Source of the DNA: Prostheceraeus crozeri | Taxonomy: Eukaryota; Platyhelminthes; Polycladida; Euryleptidae | Reading direction: 5' to 3' | Length of the DNA: 64,000 nt | Assembly (NCBI GenBank): GCA_907163375.1 | Contig: CAJQUW010009202.1 | Span: 2-64,001, forward strand | Part shown: piece after piece, positions 49,333-59,880 of the stretch | Layout of the letters: the number at the start of each line of letters is the position of its first letter | How positions within the stretch are numbered: position 1 is the stretch's first letter | Notes under the pieces: model-generated | What the model saw: the letters and a program-made list of their open reading frames with translations, nothing else | The model's database searches: none | What the model was told of the DNA's origin: nothing | Made by a program: the position numbers and the translations under genes

Positions 49333-50567
49333 GCAGTCCTGGATCAGATGGCATCTCCTCTGTTGTGTGGCCAAATTTGTGAAGTATCATTTCAATGCAT
49401 TAACTGTACTTTATAACATGTGCTTAACTAATGTCAATATTCCTCAACTGCGGAAAATTGCTGACGTAGTGCTAATCCCCAAAACCAAGCCTCCACAAAT
49501 TGATCAATTACGTCCCATATCACTATTGCCTATTCCCGAACGTATTTTTGAGACGGAGCTTTTGAGATTCGATGGTGATTGTCTATCAAGTAGAATCGAT
49601 GAGCAACAATATAGTTATCGCAAGGACAGCTCTACGACATGTGCCCTAATGTCAGCTGAGAATTTTATTTCGTCTGCCTTGCAAGAGAAGGAGGTCATAT
49701 GCTGCCACAGGCTATCAATTGATCTGTGTAAAGGATTTAAAAAAAGTTTCTTACAACTTATTAATAAACAAAATGATTGCCGACTGCATTAATCCGTTCG
49801 TCGTAAGTTTTATCTCTAACTATTTGAAATCTAGCAGCCATAGAATCAGATGGAAAAATCTTCATAGTGGTATTATTTCTGTTTTCAGTGGAGTCCCTCA
49901 GGGATCATCACTCGGACCCCTACCATTAGGATATTATGTCAGTGACCTTCATGTTGGGAACCAGTCGAATAGCTTACTTCTAAACTATGCTGATGACTTT
50001 GTGGTCATTACCAAAATTGCGAAGAACTGTGCTAAAAGTCCTATTCAATCTGAATTGATCAATATTCGTAATTGGACTTCTTCAAACAAAATGACTATCA
50101 AAATTGGTAAATGCAGCCATAAGTTTTCTAAACTTTCGAGAGCACATGACTTTTCTCACTTTGCTATAGCCGACATTCCTGTCAAATCAGAAGTGAAATT
50201 CTTGGCAGTGACGTTCGATGAATCTTTAAAATGGAGACAGCGTATATCTAATATAACAAAGAAGGCGTCGAGTAAATTGTCAGTAATTCGTCAGTTAAAG
50301 CCTTTCCTTGATACTCCGGAACTGATAACGATTTACAACAGCTGCACTCGCAGTGTCTTAGAATATGCTGCGCCTCTTTTTGTAAAGTTGCAAGCTCAAC
50401 AGCAAGATTCCATCGAGAGAATTCAAAGGAGAGCACACAAAATCATGTGCAGCGATTCTGATTGTAAGTGTTCCAATTTCATTCTACTAAATTATCGTCG
50501 TTTAATGTTAGGTATGCTTCTTTTCAGAATTTTAATCAAAGATGAGCATTCACTACTTGACACCTGA
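49333..50567 (+). pseudogene. LINE reverse transcriptase domain (frameshifted)
   Basis: The fingers read LRKIADVVLIPKTKPPQIDQ then LRPISLLPIPERIFE (49445-49550). Motif A reads LSIDLCKGF and runs into a run of seven A at 49739-49745, where the reading frame shifts; the other frame continues KVSYNLLINKMIADCINPF. Motif B is FSGVPQGSSLGPL and motif C YADD at 49986-49997, so the catalytic aspartates remain. The C-terminal part (LKWRQRISNITKKASSKLSV, then LEYAAPLFVKL, SIERIQRRAHKIM) is of CR1/Jockey type. After the TGA near 50565 another frame keeps YRLPIIRNTQRAKSF, the usual C-terminal end. One indel in a homopolymer is the main lesion of this part. Confidence 0.85.
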
Positions 50568-50675
50568 ACAAAATCAGTTTTTTAAAACTTATCGCCTTCC
50601 CATCATCAGGAATACTCAAAGAGCGAAATCTTTTGTTGTCAACATGATTCAACTGGCGAATGGCGGTTTTGAATG

Positions 50676-52513
50676 TGATATTTTTTTGCTTGTTTCTTTT
50701 GTTTAGGATGATGTCTTCTCGCTTCGGATTTTCACAGTGTAATTTTGTGGCCACACGATTTTCATTATTGTGGCATTCTATGAAAATATACCATCATTAT
50801 TATACTTCGACATTTGCAGCTGTACAGTAACTCTTTTATAGATTTTATGTCTTGATTGTCTTGCACATTGCAGTGTGATGTAGATCGATAACGTGAGTGT
50901 CTTTCTAGAGTCTTTCTCAACTCTAGGTATAAACGACAAATTCTTCTTTTTTCCGACACGAAGTGTTTATGATCAAGAATTTTTTAATTTAGTGCATCTA
51001 GTTGAAAATACAGATTGACAACTTAGATGTTCCAACGTGGAAGTTCGTTTAGGTCGAGCCTCAAAATTTCAGGATTGGTGCAACTGTCGGCGACCATCGA
51101 CCGACAAGTGGCACACTTCACCGATTTTGTGAAGGAATGAAGTCATCAGGTGGGCTTGAAAAAAACAGACAATCAATGATCGCCTTCGATCAATCATGCA
51201 ATCTTCGATCAAAACGGGAGAATTCTATGCAGTCAACGGTTCCGCAATTTCACGAAGTCGTTCTCCATTTTTTCAAGCTCGTGCTTATGGTTTATGATTA
51301 AGTGACGCAGTTTTGCCGATCTTTCATAAATATGAAATCAGCTGAGTCCAGACTTCAGTTCATGATATCAAAATATATACATATTATATACATCTCACTT
51401 CAGAAGTGTTCATAAAGGGCATCGATTTTATGTGTGTATGTCGAATCACGTTGATGTGCTGTATATTGCATGGGAATGGTTCATTGTACCATTTATGACA
51501 CGAACGGTGTGAAACCCATTACATTACAAGCGTTCTCGACTAAAGAAGCCTGATACATAATGATAGTTGTCCTGATTTCTTTTAGGAGCATGCATTTTCA
51601 TTATCCTTTCAGTATTGCCTGAAAAGCTGATTAGAGTTGATGATATTTCGTATCATCCTCCACTCCCGTTTTCTTCATTTTCGGATCAGCTGAATGCAAA
51701 GGACTCTTCAACTGCTTTGAAATTAGCAAATAACATTCTCTCCGTTTCTCGTAAGAGAAGTTGCACGTAACTATGACCCGAAATACCATTGCTCCCTTCG
51801 TCTACCAAGATCAAAGACAACACGATTTAAGTATTCCTTTATTTCATTCTGCTAGCGTCAGTGTGATAATATCTTATTGATCAGCTACGCAAATTTCGGC
51901 TTTTTGCATACTCACTGATTCTCCGAGTATGATGAGACAGTGAATAATTTATCTTATCGCATATAATTCCCAGCACTATATAAGTATTTAATCTGAAAGA
52001 TATATAGACCGACATCTGAAAGGTTTTTTCCAAGCGTAGCTTCAAGATATATGATACTGATATTATTGATTTAATGCGTGATGGCTTTAGCTGAGAAACA
52101 AATATTAAGCAACCATCACCATTTGACACATCAAAGGGAAAATCCAATTGAAATGTGACATTTGGGGTCTCTCGTAATTTTCTACGAAAAAGCTGATACT
52201 AATTCAATTTTTTTGTTGTTTTTTATTTATTTAGCAACATGCCAGTTCAGGGCATGTTTGAAAATTCTGCTCATTATAAGTAAACACTAAAAAATTTCAC
52301 TTGAAAACCTAAATTTTTACAATTTTGCTGTTCCACAGGAAAAGTTCATTATCTTAAAAGCCAAACTGTTAGCGTTATAAGGGTCAAAGTGGCTAAATGT
52401 GTGTTAATTTTTCTTAAGCATGACCGGAAGCGTATATAATGACAATTTTGAGCTACTTGATTTCTCTATACTACATGAAATATTTATAATACTACTTTCC
52501 ACAAAAAATCTAT
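50676..52513. other. Spacer between LINE and candidate transposon
   Basis: No gene or repeat recognised. A minus-strand open frame at 51881-52147 (88 codons) has no recognised similarity. The left limit of the candidate transposon may lie within the end of this stretch. Confidence 0.4.
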
Positions 52514-52705
52514 GTCATCTGACCGACGCTTCTAAAAAATGTATACAACAAATTTGAAGTCTTTTTTTCAGCGCGTTTGACACATAGTGAAGGCCCTTTT
52601 ACGAGCAATAGAGTTTGAGCTCAAATAATAACTATTGTACGAACAAGAGCCATTTTTAGGTTCAAAATATCTATTATTTGACCACAAAATGTCATCTGAC
52701 CGACG
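52514..52705 (+). repeat. Left direct copies of GTCATCTGACCGACG
   Basis: Perfect copies at 52514-52528 and 52691-52705. The similarity extends upstream (ccacaaaa...atgtcat) and one or two bases downstream, so the repeated unit is longer than 15 bp here. Spacing is 177 bp. Confidence 0.9.
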
Positions 52706-52859
52706 CTACTTCCAAGTTATTTTAGATATATTTACAAAAAGATTTAAGTAAAATTGATTTCGTCCCTGCATTTGATCAATGTCATTCTTTAACGTAAGAG
52801 CCAAGCACAAAAGCTAGAAAAATCATACTTTCCCAAAATGTGAGTTTTATGCACAACAT

Positions 52860-52900
52860 GTCATCTTACCGACGGTACCCGAAAACGTCGGTCAGATGAC
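52860..52900. repeat. Left hairpin of the 15-bp motif
   Basis: GTCATCTTACCGACG at 52860-52874 (one mismatch) faces CGTCGGTCAGATGAC at 52886-52900 across 11 bases, forming a 15-bp stem with one mismatch. The inverted copy is the only one of the seven in that orientation. Confidence 0.9.
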
Positions 52901-53563
52901 ATACATTTAATCATAACACCTCCAGAAACCTCCATCAAATTTTGGCGACGCATTCTTGATTAATACGTTAATATTTCGTTCTATATTCAAGCCTGGTATC
53001 TTGTCTTGCATATATTGACACTGTGCATCTTCGAATTCGCTCATATTTTCTATTTGCTATTATTAGATTCAAAATCATTACATTGTTTAACCCAATATTT
53101 ATTGACAATTTCAATGTGAAAAAATTGCGAGAATTAAATGATATATAATGCCCGGAATTCCAGGCATCACATAAAATAACGTTCAATTTCCATGAAAATG
53201 GAATATACATGTACTTATTCAACCTTTCGAGCAGAATGGCAGAGAGATTTCTCTTGAATCGCAATTTAGAATTTGAATGAAATGTAGAAAATTATTGCTC
53301 CATTGATATCATCGCAACTATAGATTTCTATGCTATAGATTCCTGTTCTGCCAACCTATTTTCAAGACAACAATTACGATTTGAAATTTCAAATTCAAAT
53401 TATCATTTCTATTCTCTTACTGCTTTGCTTGCATCTCTCATTACCGTCCGGTTGAAAGTTGCATCATGAGTCCTGTCGATATGAACAAGAAGCGAGCAAG
53501 TGTGAAATATCGAAAAAGTCATACATAAAGAAAGTCTCCACACAAAGTACACGTGACAAGAGG

Positions 53564-56500
53564 ATGCAACAGAGAAATTGGAGGCAACTGCAAAGGAAAC
53601 ATCGAAAGGGTAATGGTGATGAGTCAGCAAGTGTGTCAAGTAGTTCTTTCATCTCGACAACATCTTCCAGACGAGAAGCGGCAATGACAAGAGAGAAATC
53701 CAAAAGAAGAAGAGAAATCAAATCCCTCAGACGCGAGAACATCAAGATGAAAAGAAAGCTCTGGCGTCTTTCCAAGAAATTGGTGAAGCAAGAAGAAACG
53801 AGCATAGAGTCTCCAACAAAGTTGACAATGGATGCTATGAGTTCAAAGAAGAAGATGCGCAAATGCCTACTGGCGCATTTCAGCCTTGTGCAACATCTGT
53901 CTGCGAAGTCAAGAGACAAGAGGCGTCTTATTGAAATTGCCCGAAAAATCAGCAAGAAATATCGTGGTCTCCAAACGCACTTCCGACGAACAGCGAAGAT
54001 TGCCCAACGCTCCCTGTCCCGAAAAAAGAAAGAACTACGTAAACCAGAAATATCTAATGAGGAGATCGTTCGAAATTTCTACTGTAGAGACGATAACAGC
54101 AGAAATACAAGCGGAAAAAAGGAGACAATCACCCGAAAGAAAGTCAAAATGCAAAAGCGGTATCTGAACTTCACTCAGGAGGTACTTTACGAGAAGTTCG
54201 AAACTGAGTATCCCGGATTGATTGGGAGATCTACTTTCTACAACTATCGCCCGTTTTGGGTTCTTCGACCCCGCATCCATGACCGTGAAATGTGCTTATG
54301 TATTCGCTGCTGCAATGTGCAAGTAAGTCACAAAAATTCTTGTATCTTCTATATGTATATCCAATATGCCTATAAGCTGTAACCGATGTTATTCATTAGA
54401 TACATGCACGCTACTAGTATCTATAGGCCCCTAATAATAAATGATGTCTCTTTCAGACACTACACACATTACATTGTAGACATGTCCTACAACCCTACTA
54501 CATGCACTTGCCTAAGCAATAATAAATCTAAGCACGTTCGATGCTTCATTAACTGAAAGTTTGTAGTTTCTCCTAAGCAGCATAATTTTAGGTTGAAGTT
54601 TAAAAAAGCCGATGCTGTTGATCTTGAATATGTATTAACCCAAATTTTCGTCTGTACTCAGACCGCGTCAGGGGAAGAAGTGCGTAGTCTTCTCAATAGA
54701 TCAACAGCATCGGCTATTTTAAATTTTAAGCTTTCATTAACCTTTACATTTTTTGATGATGCATGTATTTGTATGTACAATACTTCACTGTGTATCTTAT
54801 ATTTTGCAATGTCACACACTGAGTTGGCCAACACACATGTGTGTATTGTAGTCTGCATGTTGTTCTGGCTTCGTATTAGTACGCACTTTTCCTATTTCAG
54901 TTGATGGCAGATACTTTATTTTTGAACAACATTATTTCAACAAGAGACTTATCATCTCTGCAGTCGCAAATTGTTTGTTCAATGGATGACTACAACTGTT
55001 GTACTTCGAATTGTGAAAGCTGCAAGAATGCAAGCGCTGTAGACTATTCCAAAGTGGGTCCAATATTTTTGAAATTCTACAAATGGGAAAGGATTGTTGA
55101 CGAGAACAATTATGCATCCAACAAATGTCAAATGGTAAGATGATTGATTTGATTCACAAAGTTCCCTAGTGCTAATTGACACTTTACCCTATAAATCCCC
55201 TACTTTTCTTGCTTATAAAATAGGCCTAACAAAATACATGTAGCAACATACTGGAATGAAAAACTTAAAATATAAACCGCTTTAAACGATATCTAACTTA
55301 ACGATGAAATGACCTGATAATAATCTGTTCAGATCTTTAACCCTTTAACAAAAAAACTGCAGTGAATTTCCATATAATATCATCATTTTTTGATGCATAC
55401 AATAGTACCTTACGCATATGCAAGTCTAAATTCGAATCGTCCATGATTTTCATTCACAGTGTAAATCATACCACGCATACTCCTTTTTTGACTTCTTCAT
55501 CCTTTGCCATTTTACATTGCAGTAAAGTACAAGGACATGCATTGTGCTGTAGCGTTTAGTAGCTCGAAAGGTTTCTTTTTATTAAAGCAACATCTGCTAG
55601 TCTGCTTGGATTCAATTTTTCATTTTGAGAATAAAGGTTATACAACGATTATGATACATGTTTAATTTATTTAGTGTATGTCATAAGTGTAGCAATACTG
55701 TTAATACTTTGTGACATATGTTTAATATTTACATGTAATTGCGGCTTGTATTCGCAATTATGAACTTATTTTATCAGCAGTATTTTTTCACAGAAACTCG
55801 AAAGTGCTGTCGGCCTGGTCAAACAATTTGAATCACTACTTCGTTCTCATGTAATGCATGTTTACCGCATTCGCCATCAATATAAGGAGATACAGCGCAC
55901 GAAACAAAATCTTTCCAATGACGAAATGCTCATTAACATCGACTTCTCAGAAAATTATTCGTGTAAAAGATTTCGAGAGATCCAGTCAGCGCATTTCGGG
56001 AACAGAAAACAGATAGTAATCCATCAAGGAATTTACTATCGAAATGGGGAACCTCCCCACAGTTTCGCAACGATATCAGAGGATAAGAGAAAGACCGCTG
56101 ATGCAATTGCAGCATACCAGAATTCCATCCTGTTGGACATCAAACCGAACAATGTCAAGAAGGTGAAATATTCGTAATATCTTTTTCCGTTTTCTGTATC
56201 CAATCATAAGTGAGAATCTTTTTTCTAGCTTATTGTAGTGTCGGATTCTCCTACGAGTCAGTATAGGAACAGGAGTATGCTCCACCTGATGACCCAAGTA
56301 TGCGCCTTACACGGTTTGGAAGAATACCAATGGCTTTACACATAAGCCGGGCACGGCAAAGGTCCAGCCGACGGGATCGGTGCGTTGGCCAAAAGATTGG
56401 CCGATGAACATGTAGTTCTTGGAGGACACAACCTAGAATCGGCGCAGGATTTCTACAGAATGATGAATTCGGCCAACACACAGATACAATGCAAGGTGGT

Positions 56501-57106
56501 AGGTATCAAAACCGAAAGAGTTGAAATAACAAACATGTATAATACTGTACTTGATATTCTCATATTTCAGTTCATTAACTATGACGATTCTATTTAAAAG
56601 AAACTTACGCACAATGGTGATGAATTATGCTAAAAATGCACATGTGCGGATGTATGCAAATGTATTCATTGAATTGTACACGAATCGATATGCGCAAATC
56701 TTCATGAGGGCCTAAATATGCACATGCACTGAGTAAGAATGCCTTGAACTTCAAAATAAATTGTACGAGCACCTAGATATTTGTTTTAGTACCGTGTCCA
56801 TCGGCAAAAACATCGTAGAATACCTAATCAGTTTCATAATATGGTGCCGATTGTGTTGTAAACTTGAATGTGCTTTCTTTATAAATGAATGCTTGTAATA
56901 ATGCATTGACTATTTTGTAGATAACAAAACGCGAAATTGACCAAATGGCGACCCTGCAAAAATCCCTAAAGCCGATGAAGGGCATCGGAAATTGCCATCA
57001 TGTACACTGGAAACTGGGAAATTGTGTAATCTATCGCGAGCTCGCCTGTCATTGCAAATTTGCCAGCCATTGCACTTGTTTCAACAAGCAGACTTGGGTA
57101 ATGTGA
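53564..57106 (+). CDS. Transposase-like protein, DDE/D-like, five exons, one nonsense codon
   Basis: Exons 53564-54322, 54901-55134, 55794-56162, 56229-56498 and 56921-57106 join with GT/AG introns, all phase 0, to 605 codons plus stop. The N-terminus is very basic with a coiled-coil segment (residues about 55-85, RRENIKMKRKLWRLSKK). Next come FYCRDDNSRNTSGKKE and RYLNFTQEVLYEKFE, then Cys motifs (MCLCIRCC; CCTSNCESC) that probably bind zinc. Exon 3 has INIDFSENYSCK, exon 4 VVSDSPTSQYRNR and GHGKGPADGIG; their aspartates are candidate catalytic residues. Exon 5 is Cys/His-rich. I recall this motif set from a large unnamed family in cnidarian, arthropod, mollusc and fish genomes. A TAA at 56343-56345 lies four residues before HGKG, so this copy is probably dead. 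The start is uncertain: ATG 53564 is the first in frame, but ATG 53467 opens a short basic frame that could be the true N-terminus after an indel. Confidence 0.65.
54593..54743. repeat. Inverted repeat within intron 1 (MITE-like)
   Basis: AGCCGATGCTGTTGATCT at 54607-54624 is perfectly inverted at 54698-54715. Weaker matching continues outward (ggttgaag..tttaaa against tttaaa..ctttcattaacc). A total of about 150 bp with a 73-bp interior suggests a tiny non-autonomous element within the intron. Confidence 0.6.
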
Positions 57107-57128
57107 CGATTTTTTAAAAGTAGTGATC

Positions 57129-57134
57129 AATAAA
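57129..57134 (+). terminator. Poly(A) signal AATAAA of the transposase-like gene
   Basis: AATAAA occurs 22 bases after the TGA at 57104-57106 and is followed by T-rich sequence. This supports exon 5 as the last exon. Confidence 0.55.
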
Positions 57135-57267
57135 ATATTATTTCAATAGTATTGTTTTTATTGTCTTATAACATGGAGCAAGGTTCAAGAAATCTAAAGC
57201 ATGCTTTTATATGTATTTCAAGCTCAATTTAGAATATTGTCTTCTTATGTCTCAAACACATGATATT

Positions 57268-57325
57268 GTCATCTGACCGACGTCTAATGTCATCTGACCG
57301 ACGCCAATTTGTCATCTGACCGACG
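57268..57325 (+). repeat. Right cluster: three phased copies of the 15-bp motif
   Basis: Perfect copies at 57268-57282, 57289-57303 and 57311-57325, with starts 21 and 22 bp apart, so successive copies face the same side of the helix. They begin about 160 bp after the stop codon of the transposase-like gene and about 130 bp after its poly(A) signal. Confidence 0.95.
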
Positions 57326-57531
57326 CACCAAATATTTTGGGGGCCCATATTTCAGATAGACAAAAGTTTTTGTGGGTCTCATATATATATATCTCAACTA
57401 GGCACACTTTAAACAGCAAAATAGGATAAAAACATTTGTAATTTCCGACAACAATATTTTTCTCACCTAATGTCACTTTTTGATTGGATTTTCCCCAAAA
57501 TCGCATCAAGCGATATTTTTTCCGATATTTT

Positions 57532-57553
57532 TATATATATATATATATATATA
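57532..57553. repeat. (TA)n microsatellite, 22 bp
   Basis: Eleven TA repeats. A shorter run lies at about 57382-57391. Confidence 0.9.
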
Positions 57554-58387
57554 GGCCATCCAAACATCGACTGTTGAAGGCGCTGGACGCTGAAGGCCTG
57601 TCTGCCATACTTTTAACTTAAACTGGATTATATTGACCTAAACTGAAAAGGGGAGTTTTAATTACTTTGTATAGCTTTCTCAAATATTTTTTCCACCCGC
57701 ACGAACTTTTAGTGCTTTATCAAAACTGAAAATATTCTATCTAATATTTAAGAGCCCTTCGAGTTTCACTGGTCAAGAGGCGAAATACCCTGGTAACATG
57801 ACATATTTCCCTTACCATCAAGATAGAAGCGAATATTTCAGATGAAACAATGGCAGATACATGTGCAACATCGAAGCGCTTGTACTGAGAGCAACATTCT
57901 AAATGGAAGAACCAATTTCTGGATCATTAGACAAGAAATCTTTAGCGATTTATGGGTTATTAATCAATAAGCTGTTCGAAGATCCAATATCTCACAGAAA
58001 AAGTGATCAAAATCAGAGAATGACGCATGCAAGTGTATACTTACTAACCCTTACTCCACGTTTGTTGTCTCTTCGCCCCCAGGTTTGAGGGTCGTACACT
58101 GGGGTTGTATCCGTGGAATGGATGAGCCTTCTTCAATCTGGTCGGTGGAGAAGTGGATTTGAGGATCCAGATGCAGGAGCTCCATATCTCTCTCCACGTT
58201 GTGCCACCTACTCTCTCACTCTCAATCCATCTCTCTCCCTCCCTCTGCCACTTCTAGACTTAGTGCTACCTTTTGCCACTTCCAGTCTGGCATCCGTTGC
58301 GATTGACCTAAAACCATCGCATGCGTTTTTGGCGTACGACTGATTCCAGGTCATGAACAAGTAAATGGAGAATACATCTCAGTTCAT
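57554..58387. other. Spacer; short open frame and pyrimidine-rich tract
   Basis: An open frame at 57903-58088 begins MEEPISGSLDKKSLAIYGLL but has no recognised similarity. 58180-58270 is rich in CTCTC words. No gene is called. Confidence 0.35.
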
Positions 58388-58693
58388 TCATAGAGCAGCA
58401 TGGCGTTCATTAAGTTTGTTGGAACACATCCATCGGATAATAGCGCTATAATTTTTCACCAGGCGAGAAAGGTCATCAACTCTTATGGGCCATGTCTCCG
58501 ACGCATGCAACACAACACTCCTCACACAGGCGTTGTACACCTGGCCCCTGCGTTTCAACGAGATGCGCTTGGTTGTAAGGACAGGCAATAGGTCGTGCAA
58601 ATTCTTCCGTGCGATTCGCACACGAGCTGCAGCTACCTCACAACAACCTCCGGAATTGCTTAGTATATCGCCTAGGTACAAGTCATCGACCAC
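58388..58693 (-). pseudogene. LINE fragment: C-terminal polymerase region
   Basis: A 101-codon minus-strand frame reads YLGDILSNSGG, then AARVRIARKNLHDLLPVLTT, SLKRRGQVYNACVRSVVLHA, SETWPIRVDDLSRL and AIIRWMC. This is the region after the thumb in non-LTR retrotransposon polymerases (YLG..L...GG; R..A...F..L.P.L; ..YN.C.R..LL...E.WP....L..L...D..M.RW.C). The frame is open, but the catalytic core is absent, so this is a 5'-truncated copy. It differs in wording from the LINE fragments at 45.7 and 59 kb and represents another family. Confidence 0.75.
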
Positions 58694-59064
58694 TTAAATG
58701 GAGCCTTCGCCTACTTAAATCCTTTTTTTGCATTATTTTCACCCCTAGCACAGTTACAAGCCATGAACGAAGTTATGGGTTACTCAATGAAAAAATAATA
58801 AATTGTGTTACATTAAACAAATAAAACAAAATAACAGATCTTCTAATATGAATGAGATGTCCTCATCAGAAATCTGTTCGCACGCGTCTTGAAAGTATCA
58901 AGATTGTATTGGTCAGGGAAAGATGATTCCAAAGCTGAGCCGTGCGGACAAAATAGCTTTTCGAGCGACTCACAGTGCATGTGCGTTCTATGCTCACATG
59001 ATAACATGTCAGTGCATTAGTTCTGCGTGTGCTTCTGGAGAAGATCTAAGGTTTGGGTACGTAC

Positions 59065-59880
59065 TCATTTACTGCATTGCAAGCTATTCACCCACTCGAT
59101 TCTTGACACGTTTCTCAACCCGTTCAAGGAGGCTAAGATGTGTTCGTGAGGCGCCGGCCAAGATGGCAACAATAGTCCATCAGAGGACGAATAGTGGACT
59201 TGTAAAGATAGCAGACAAGTCTGTGGAGAAAGATAGCTGTTGGCACGATAGAGACTACCAATGCGTTGATCTGCCTGCTTGCTAATGGAATGGATGCATG
59301 GCTTCCATGACAAGTCTGTAAATTCAAGGAAGGAGATGGAATCTAAGTTTGATCTCTGATCATATTATCTGACATCTTAATGCTATGATAATCATCATCT
59401 CCTTTAAGTCTTGAGTGCAGAATACTCTGAGTTTTTTGAAGGATTGAAGGAAGCAAGCCATTTGGCATCCCATTCAGAGACCCATCGTAAGTCTTCATTA
59501 AGAACGTTGCATAATTGCTGACGTTGCTGAGTGTTCTCAGCCAGTCGCTCATTGGAATTGAAATGTATCGTGTCATCTGCATACATCACCTATTTACTTT
59601 TTGACCACATCTTAACCAGCTTTGCCAGGTACTCTAGTAGGACAACTTGATTGGGACTGTGAGAGAGTAAAATCCTGGGCTGCCTGACCGGAGAGATCAG
59701 TGGTGCGTGAGTGACCAAGACAGTCAATACTGTGCTCGTTGTAGTCACCAAACACGGCAACTTCAGTGCTTGGGTAATCTTGTAGAAGAGAATCGATCTT
59801 CTCAGAAGGAACATAGAAAATATCTGCATTCGTTGATGGAGAGCGGTATAGGAAAAATAAAAGAGGAGTGGTTTACTGCA
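59065..59880 (-). pseudogene. Internally deleted LINE: endonuclease joined to RT motif C
   Basis: On the minus strand 59850-59650 encodes the end of an AP-endonuclease: LYRSPSTNADIF, EVAVFGDYNEHSIDCLGHSR, DLSGQAAQDFTLSQS. Within about 50 bp the sequence jumps to VMYADDTIHFNSNERLAE (59590-59540), reverse transcriptase motif C. The linker, fingers and motifs A and B (several hundred residues) are therefore missing. It continues LNEDLRWVSEWDAKWLASFN, and further on YLYKSTIRPLMDYCCHLG (about 59200), the usual C-terminal region. Frameshifts divide these pieces. The layout is Jockey/CR1-like, from a family distinct from the LINE at 48-50 kb. Confidence 0.75.

Larger units (their letters stand above)
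47733..50675 (+). mobile_element. Decayed APE-type LINE (CR1/Jockey-like)
   Basis: Pieces occur in the order expected of ORF2 of a non-LTR retrotransposon: an N-terminal segment with a 2A-like motif (47733-48071), an AP-endonuclease domain (48114-48737), a linker, and a reverse transcriptase with C-terminal domain (about 49333-50675). Stops and frameshifts break each part, so it is not mobile. No poly(A) tail or target duplication was identified. Confidence 0.8.
52514..57325 (+). mobile_element. Candidate intron-bearing DNA transposon with 15-bp flanking motifs
   Basis: A five-exon transposase-like gene (53564-57106) is bracketed by seven copies of GTCATCTGACCGACG: 52514, 52691, 52860 (one mismatch) and 52886 (inverted) on the left, and 57268, 57289 and 57311 on the right. 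No copy was noticed elsewhere in the window. The innermost pair (52886 inverted and 57268 direct) is arranged as terminal inverted repeats around about 4.4 kb. The boundaries given are the outermost motifs; true ends and any target duplication are unresolved. The three right copies lie 21 and 22 bp apart, like phased protein-binding sites. It could instead be a host gene with repeated regulatory sites, but motif clusters on both sides favour a mobile unit. Confidence 0.55.

Noticed and set aside
49367-50567. Two separate reverse transcriptase genes
   Set aside because: The two frames are one domain split by an indel at a run of seven A (49739-49745).
53464-53955. 163-codon minus-strand open frame opposite exon 1
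   Set aside because: It is the shadow of the strongly basic plus-strand coding sequence; composition and context favour the plus strand.
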